A stretch of DNA of 64,000 bases, taken from Anniella stebbinsi (taxonomy: Eukaryota; Chordata; Lepidosauria; Squamata; Anniellidae). The translations under genes were made by a program, and so were the position numbers. The stretch is from contig JARDYH010000007.1 of the NCBI GenBank assembly GCA_029215795.1, positions 62,178,763 through 62,242,762 on the forward strand. Direction: 5' to 3'. The notes below the pieces were generated by a model. It worked only from the letters and a program-made list of their open reading frames with translations. It was not told the origin of the DNA and did not search any database. Shown one piece after another: positions 58,793-64,000 of this stretch (position 1 is its first letter; each line of letters begins with the position of its first letter).

Positions 58793-58871
58793 TCTACAGA
58801 CTAGACCCGCCGGTGTGGTCTTCCATAGCTTTGGGGGCCAAGGAAGGGTTGCTAGCTTCACTGAGGCACTC
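58793..58871 (-). other. SOCS1: SOCS1 exon 2 5' UTR
   Basis: The exon begins after TTTTTGGATTGCAG (acceptor, AG at 58,873-58,872) and gives 79 nt of leader before the start codon. The acceptor position is predicted from sequence. Confidence 0.7.
58794..58826 (-). promoter_or_regulatory. Short uORF ending one base before the SOCS1 start
   Basis: ATG at 58,826-58,824 opens ten codons and a TAG whose last base is followed by a single A and then the SOCS1 ATG. The uORF start has G at -3 and G at +4, a good initiation context. Inhibitory upstream AUGs are known in mammalian Socs1, so translational control is plausible here. It is present in any transcript that keeps exon 2. Confidence 0.7.
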
Positions 58872-58929
58872 CTGCAATCCAAAAAGAAACCAGAAATCAC
58901 ATTAAAATCCTCCAAGAGCGATCCAAAAG

Positions 58930-59115
58930 TTGCAACCCATAGGACCAGCCGAAGCAGCCTTATACTCTCTAGCCCGTATTGTCAACACTGACTGGCAGCC
59001 ACGGCTCTCCAGGGTTTCAGGCAGGAGGTTTTCCTGTCCTACCTGGAGATATTGCCAGGGATCGAACCTGGGACCTTCTGCATGCAGAGCAGGGAGCCTC
59101 CCACTCTGCCCCCTC
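58930..59115 (-). mobile_element. tRNA-derived SINE in the SOCS1 intron
   Basis: Minus-strand copy with GCATGCAGAAGGTCCCAGGT and GTTCGATCCCTGGC, then CTGGAGAGCCGTGGCTGCCA and CAGTGTTGACAATACGGGCT. Its 3' end lies about 60 bp from the exon 2 acceptor and in the same orientation as SOCS1. Confidence 0.78.
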
Positions 59116-61722
59116 TAAAACAAAGCTCAAACACAGAGGCACTCACTGGCTGGTCTACTGGGCAAACCGAGCCCTCTGTTAAGATGAATCCAGGTTCTCT
59201 CTTTTGTAGCGAGCGGAAAAAGCCAGCGACAGAGTAAGCAGCATTTACACAGGCTTGCAAGTGGTTTTCCTCCTCTTCGCCGCAGAATGCATCAGAGACC
59301 CACTGATGGGAATCGCTGATTCAGAAGCCTGCCTTTCCCATCAGTTGATTCAACATGATAGCTGTGTTACTTACACAGCGCTAGAATGTCTTTCCAAGAC
59401 TGCTTTCTGTCCAAGAACAGCCCCGCAATCCACCTTCCCCCAAAAGGTGAAAGGCCGTAACTTCCGAGTAAGTTCCTTTAGCCCTCCCTTCCCCGGCCAC
59501 AAAGCGATGACAGGCTCCACACTCTCCCCCCCCCCCTTCCCCACAACCACCGTTTTTGGTTTTAGTTTGAGTGTTTATAAGAAGGAGGGAAGTTTTTGGA
59601 ATCAGAAATATTAAACGTTCTGAATGATTAAACTCAGGGCTGCAGCACATGATACAAGTTGCTAGCATAGCCTCCCAGCCATGCTATTCGGGCTTGTTCT
59701 GAGGGGTCCCATCCTATCCTGTCCCTATGTGTTCTCTTGGGAAAGCCAGCAGGTTTCCTTGTTTCGGAGCGTGAGAGCCCACACTCCAAAGAACTGAGGT
59801 TTCCGCGAGTCAGGATCAAATCCCCCGAAGTAGACACAGCTGGCCGAAATGACTAGGGCTCTTTGTGCAGAGCAAACAACGTGCCCCTTGCAGGCATGCC
59901 AAGGGCCTGAGTAATCCTAGATCTCCCTCGTGGAGAAATGCCCCCTTTTCTCCTGCACAGCCCCCACCTCACAGGATTTCAAGACTATAATCTCACCACG
60001 CACACACAACTCAACGTCCATGAACCTGTAAAACATTATTCTGGTGCGCTCCTTCTCACTCTCTCTTTTTTAAAAAAATAACTGCTTGCACTTTAAGTGG
60101 TCCAGTTTAAATTGCTTCCTATTTATTGATAGCTCTTTCAGCACTGGGGGAGGTGGGGGGGGCAAATCCTTCCCCCAGTGAAACTGCTTGGAACTCAGTG
60201 GTGTTGAGCCAAGGATGAACTCCTAGCCTAGTGTCTCCAGCTTCCCTGACCGCTTAGCTCGATACAGCTCCCTTGCCCGCCTTGACCTTACCGGCAAGCA
60301 TAGATTTGAGGATTTCTCGTCCAAGTAGTCAGTTTATAGATTGGTGCTGGCGGATCACGGAGAATCCGTCATGCATTCTCAGAAACCAGTCCTCCCAGGG
60401 ACCGGACAGTCTGGAGCTCTGCAGCCAGCTGGACTGCCAGACTCTGGATTTTGATTCAGTGTGACACGGACTATTTCAGCGTGACTATTTCCAGGCAAAA
60501 ACAGCAAGTGAAAAGGAACTTTGCCTAAACGACAGCATGTGAGGACTCTACATGCCAGCAATGCCGGGCAATGATGAATAAGATTTGTAGGAGTTGTGAA
60601 ATGTTATGGAAATACATGAGTGGGAAGTGATTTGGATCCGAAAAAGAGAGAGAAAGAGCTTTTCCCAGCTAAGCAAACTGCTGTTGCAGACCTGGCCTTT
60701 AGCTCCAATGGGTTGGATCACAAAAAGAATGGACCGTCCTCCTCTCCGGACAATGTGGATCCAGGGAAGTACAGCTGACGTCAATCTATCGACTGCATTT
60801 TTGGGGCACTAACGACATTGCCACACTCCAGTCAAAGCTCTTGCCTGACCCTGGACAGAAACAGTCCTAGTGCGAGGGGGCACAAAGGGGACACCTTAGG
60901 GGACAAAAAACTTGGGTGCCACGAAAGGCAACCAAGGGGCAGGCAGAGAGATCTGGCCCATGGGGCACGAATCCACCAGGGAAGCCTCCTGTTTAGAGCG
61001 GGTTTTTTCATATCTGAAGAAGCAGAGCCCTGCACAACTCAAAAGCTTGCTACTTTACCCTACCCAGAGAAGTGGCTTAGAGTTGTGTTATAGTCTATAA
61101 CTGACCTTAATTTAATTGGGGCCATTGTTTTTCACCAAACGACCTAATCAATAAATAGGAATATGAGAGGCATTTTTGGACTACTACAAATATAAAAATA
61201 AAATGTGGGAGTGTTTTCCTTTTAAAACAACAACACCCAGTCCAAAAACCAAACCAAAAACCAAATAAAATTAAAGATTATAGGGCAATGGAAAGGCAAT
61301 CCAAATCCAGCTGGGAAAAGAGTTATTTTTGCAAAAAAAATAAAATAATAAAATCAAAAACATCCAGACCCCTTTCCCTGATGGAAAGATATTCCAGATA
61401 GATCTTTCTTTCTTGCCTTCTCGCATTTTTCCAGTCCTCCAGTTAAATGAGCATCAGTTAAAAAGAATTAAAAAAGAAAAGAATCGAGACTCTTTTCCCC
61501 AGGAAAGGCATTTTAGCGTGGGGGGCGTTCTGCTCCAGATGTGCGCGCACGGAGGGGGGGGGGCCGATATAACACTTCTCCGCCTGGGACCCACTCCATC
61601 ATTATTTACTCTGTGATTACTATTAGCGCGTCGGGCTTGAAGGCTACAATCCTGCGCTGCTTTGTACAGCTCGCTTAACCTGAGCTCCGCTTGGGCGAGC
61701 TGCCATCCTCGGCCAGAATACT

Positions 61723-61758
61723 GGAGGAGGAGGAGGAGGAGGAGGAGGAGGAGGAGGA
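61723..61758. repeat. (GGA)n microsatellite beside the SOCS1 donor
   Basis: Twelve GGA units on the plus strand, read as a TCC tract in the SOCS1 sense, about 40 bp inside the predicted intron. Confidence 0.95.
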
Positions 61759-61812
61759 CTCGAGGCTGCCTGTGCCTGGCCGCAATCCGGAGCGCCTTAC
61801 CTTCGGGCCGCC

Positions 61813-62031
61813 TTAGCTGCTCTCCCGCAATCGGGGTCCTCCGTCGCCCCCGGATCCGGCGATGGCCGCCGCCGCCGCCGCCGCCTTTCTCCAGCGCCCT
61901 CCCTGCGTGAGTCCCTCGGGGCTCTGCAGCCGCATCCTCCGCTTGGGCCGCCGCGAAGCCACGTCGATGGGCGCTGCGCGGGGCTGCTGCTGCTGCTGCT
62001 GCTGCTGCGTCGGCCGCCCGTCTCCGCTCAT
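61813..62031 (-). other. Open frame in predicted exon 1, polyGln and polyAla (72 codons)
   Basis: ATG at 62,031 in a GGCGGCGATG context opens a 72-codon frame with eight Gln (CAG repeat) and seven Ala, stopping 10 nt before the predicted donor. If the transcript starts upstream of it, this is a second upstream ORF of SOCS1; if the TATA-like box at 62,054 is used, the ATG may be excluded. Not evidence of a real protein. Confidence 0.3.
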
Positions 62032-62672
62032 CGCCGCCTCTGGTGGCTTTTTAACCCAACTCTCCGCTTTTGCTCCGCGGCTCCGCCCGCTTTCCCCGAA
62101 ACCACGTGGCCCCGCCAGGCCCGGCGCCGCTTTCGCTTTCCTTCTCCGCTGGGCCACATCAAAGGCGACGCTGCTGCTGCCGCTGAGCCAAGGCCGGAGG
62201 GGGCGGGGGAGGGGGAGGCTTTCCAGCTGCCTGCCTGCCGCCGCCGCCTCCCCCCTCCCGCGCGCCTCTCTTGCCCTCCCGGGGCGGGGGGCAGCAGGGA
62301 ACAAACGAAGGTTCTCCTGAGCGCGTGCAGAGAGCAGCTCGCTTGCGTCTCTCTTGCGCCACCGTTCGTGCCGCAAGGTTACTCTAGGAAGCAGAACATG
62401 AATTATTGGGGGGGTGCCCCTTACCTTTTGTGGGCAGCCCCCCCCCGATATTTTTAGAAAGCTTCATGGGGGGGGAGAGAACCATGGTTCGTCTGAAAGT
62501 GTGGCCGTGTCAGGGGGAGGGGGTGGGACTCGGCCATTCCATGAAGCCTCCGTCCCTCCCCAGCCAGCAATTTCCTCGCAATTTAAGCGTTGCTAGGAAG
62601 TCAGTTCCTTTGAACGAACTGGGGCTTCGTTCTGAGCAAACCCGCTTAGGGAGTCACTGAACACCAAAGCGT

Positions 62673-62681
62673 TTCCAGGAA
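62673..62681. promoter_or_regulatory. STAT-type palindrome TTCCAGGAA
   Basis: A perfect TTCN3GAA site about 640 bp upstream of the likely SOCS1 start. STAT sites of this form drive feedback induction of SOCS genes; function here is inferred from motif and position only. Confidence 0.4.
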
Positions 62682-62849
62682 GGAGAAGGGGAGGCTTCCC
62701 AGGATGTTTTAAGGATGTTTTTAGGATGTTTTAGGATATTTTAATGCAGTTTTAATCATATGTGTCATGTTTTAATCAGTTTTATGTATTTTATCATGTT
62801 GTTGTTTCCTGCCTCGATTCAGACGGAGAGGCGGGTAAGAAATAAATTG

Positions 62850-62875
62850 TTGTTATTATTATTATTATTATTATT
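62850..62875. repeat. (ATT)n microsatellite
   Basis: About eight ATT units after an AT-rich 'ttttatgtattttatc' tail. Confidence 0.95.
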
Positions 62876-63199
62876 GGTCAGAAGACGCTGTGCCCAGGCG
62901 GAGTTGGGACCCCACCGAACACCAGCTGAAAATGTCTGTCTCTGGAGAGAGGCAGGGCCCAGTTTCTTCTTCAAAAGGTGCTGGGGCATAAAGTGGGGAG
63001 CTCAGTTCTGCCTAGAAACATCACCCCTGAATCTGGGCGGTCTTCCCCCATGATCCTGGATAGGTGAAGGCTAGTTTTGGGCGGGAGGTGAGGGAGATTG
63101 CACTTTGCATCTGCTCAGGGGCACTCCCATCTGTTCCATGTTTAGAGCCATCTGAGCAGCAGATGCTTGAGGCAAACACTAAGGTATTTCTTTAGTAAT

Positions 63200-63365
63200 T
63201 TATTTATTACGCTTATATCTCATCTTTTTTTTCTCCAAGGAGCCCATGATCATCCTCCTCATCCTCCTGTTTTATCCTCACAACAACCCTTTGAGGTTGG
63301 CTGGGCTGAGAGACAGTGGCTGGCCCACAGTTTCATGGCTGAGTGGGGAGTAGAGAACCAGTCTA
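63200..63365. mobile_element. Old SINE/LINE-tail repeat
   Basis: Contains TTATCCTCACAACAACCCTT, TGAGGTTGGCTGGGCTGAGA and GACAGTGGCTGGCC, phrases of a common reptile repeat tail. A related AT-rich tail lies near 2,500 and 39,650. Confidence 0.55.
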
Positions 63366-63409
63366 AAAAATAACATGAACAAGCCACCTCCTGAAAGCAG
63401 GATCTTGGG

Positions 63410-63600
63410 TGCTGAGAACCAGTGTGGTGTAGTGGTTAGAGCATTGGACTGGGGAGATCTGAGTTCTAGTCACCACTCGTCCATGAAACTCACTGGGTGA
63501 CTGTGGGCCAGTCACTGACTCTCAAGTCACAGGGTTGTTATGAGGATGAAATGAAGAGGGGGAATCATGTTCCCCGCTGTAAGAAATCCTAATTATTGGG
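63410..63600 (+). mobile_element. tRNA-derived SINE, second family
   Basis: The head CAGTGTGGTGTAGTGGTTAG AGC is an A-box-like tRNA start, followed by a degenerate B box GAGTTCTAGTC and the body GGGTGACTGTGGGCCAGTCA then GGTTGTTATGAGGATGAAA. Confidence 0.75.
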
Positions 63601-63914
63601 GGAACGTTTGGTCCAATCCAGAAAAACAGTGCTAATCCCCAGCCCACTGTGAGCTCCAAAGAGGACGGTGATGCTTTCCACTTGGTGAAAAAGGCGAGGA
63701 TCTATTCATTCCACCTAAGGTATCACTTTCCATTCCTGAGTACCAACTGGGGACCCACGGGACATCTGAGGTCAGCTCAGAGATCCAAGAAATCAGCCGA
63801 ATCGAGAGAAAAGAAAGCGAGGAGGGCTGTATTTACGACCAGCAGTAGTCCTCACAGCAGCCTGTCCTCATCCCCTTGCTGGTGAAGGTCCTTATATGTA
63901 CTTGACATGGTGAC

Positions 63915-63933
63915 GGGGGGGGGGGGGGGGGGG
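63915..63933. repeat. Poly-G tract
   Basis: A run of about 19 G interrupted once before GAGGG. Such runs are prone to sequencing error. Confidence 0.9.
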
Positions 63934-64000
63934 AGGGTTCGGTGTTATTACTAATCTTGTTGAAAAGCAAAACTTGCAGATGTGCCTTACAGCCTACTCT

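Larger units (their letters stand above)
58872..61800 (-). other. SOCS1: Predicted SOCS1 intron, about 2.9 kb
   Basis: Donor CCGAAG|GTAAGG at 61,800 and acceptor GATTGCAG|GAGTG at 58,872. It holds a SINE near the acceptor, old unannotated sequence, a CCCCCCCCC run near 59,527 and a (GGA)n tract beside the donor. No other exon was recognised in it. The intron is longer than the mammalian one as I recall it. Confidence 0.6.
61700..62400 (-). promoter_or_regulatory. SOCS1: SOCS1 CpG island, predicted exon 1 and promoter
   Basis: A GC- and CpG-rich block with a good minus-strand donor (CCGAAG|GTAAGG; last exon base 61,801). Elements read towards SOCS1: IRF-type GAAAGCGAAA at 62,140-62,131, GC boxes near 62,080-62,090, an E-box CACGTG at 62,103-62,108, and a TATA-like TTAAAAA at 62,054-62,048. 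SOCS1 is known to be induced through STAT and IRF factors. The exact start site is not visible; the TATA-like box would put it near 62,020. Confidence 0.6.

Noticed and set aside
58231..58804. Long ORFs overlapping the SOCS1 coding exon in other frames
   Set aside because: Shadow frames of a conserved GC-rich coding exon; the SOCS1 frame has full domain matches.
61862..62320. Plus-strand ORF starting with polyAla and a GTGAGT nearby, looking like a first coding exon
   Set aside because: It is antisense to the SOCS1 CpG island; the Ala run is a GCC repeat and the rest has no recognisable domain. The minus-strand donor at 61,801 better explains the region.

Overview
The window looks like chromosomal DNA from a squamate reptile (a lizard). 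The signs are CR1 3' ends, L2-type reverse transcriptase relics, tRNA-derived SINEs, palindromic TA-flanked MITEs and many microsatellites. A vertebrate SOCS1 gene with intact SH2 and SOCS-box domains confirms a vertebrate. The species assignment is inference; no search was run.

Layout. Positions 1-26,100 are mostly non-coding: old repeats, a GC-rich CpG island (8,080-8,770) that may be an unassigned promoter, a 368-bp near-perfect hairpin (17,760-18,127), and a 355-bp Harbinger MITE (3,914-4,268). Positions 26,122-37,319 are one complete PIF/Harbinger-superfamily DNA transposon of about 11.2 kb with a TTA target duplication on each side. Positions 37,323-57,690 are again non-coding, with SINEs, an L2 relic, a possible LTR fragment and MITEs. 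Positions 57,695 to about 62,700 hold SOCS1 on the minus strand: polyadenylation signal, single coding exon, an intron of about 2.9 kb, a predicted non-coding first exon and a CpG-island promoter. The last 1.3 kb is repeats.

The Harbinger element is the main find. It carries three genes, each of which can be assembled with an open frame and GT-AG introns. Gene A (plus strand, 8 exons, 567 aa) and gene B (minus strand, 4 exons, 225 aa) are two different Myb/SANT-like (trihelix) proteins, each ending in a predicted coiled coil. Gene C (minus strand, 2 exons, 443 aa) is the transposase, with D222, D311 and E347 in place. Classic Harbinger elements are known to encode one transposase and one Myb-like helper, so the second Myb-like protein is unusual. 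Gene A also contains a tandem array of five symmetric phase-1 exons coding Ser/Thr-rich repeats of 31-34 aa; the array can grow or shrink without breaking the frame. The left end (TIR, promoter and start codon) is duplicated as a 523-bp direct repeat, and the right-end promoter region as a 192-bp direct repeat. The MITE at 3.9 kb keeps both ends of this element with the middle deleted, so it is a plausible non-autonomous partner.

SOCS1, the only host gene recognised, encodes a JAK-STAT feedback inhibitor of 207 aa. A 10-codon upstream ORF ends one base before its start codon. Its KIR motif has Cys where mammals and chicken have Arg. An IRF-type element and a STAT-type palindrome lie in its upstream region.
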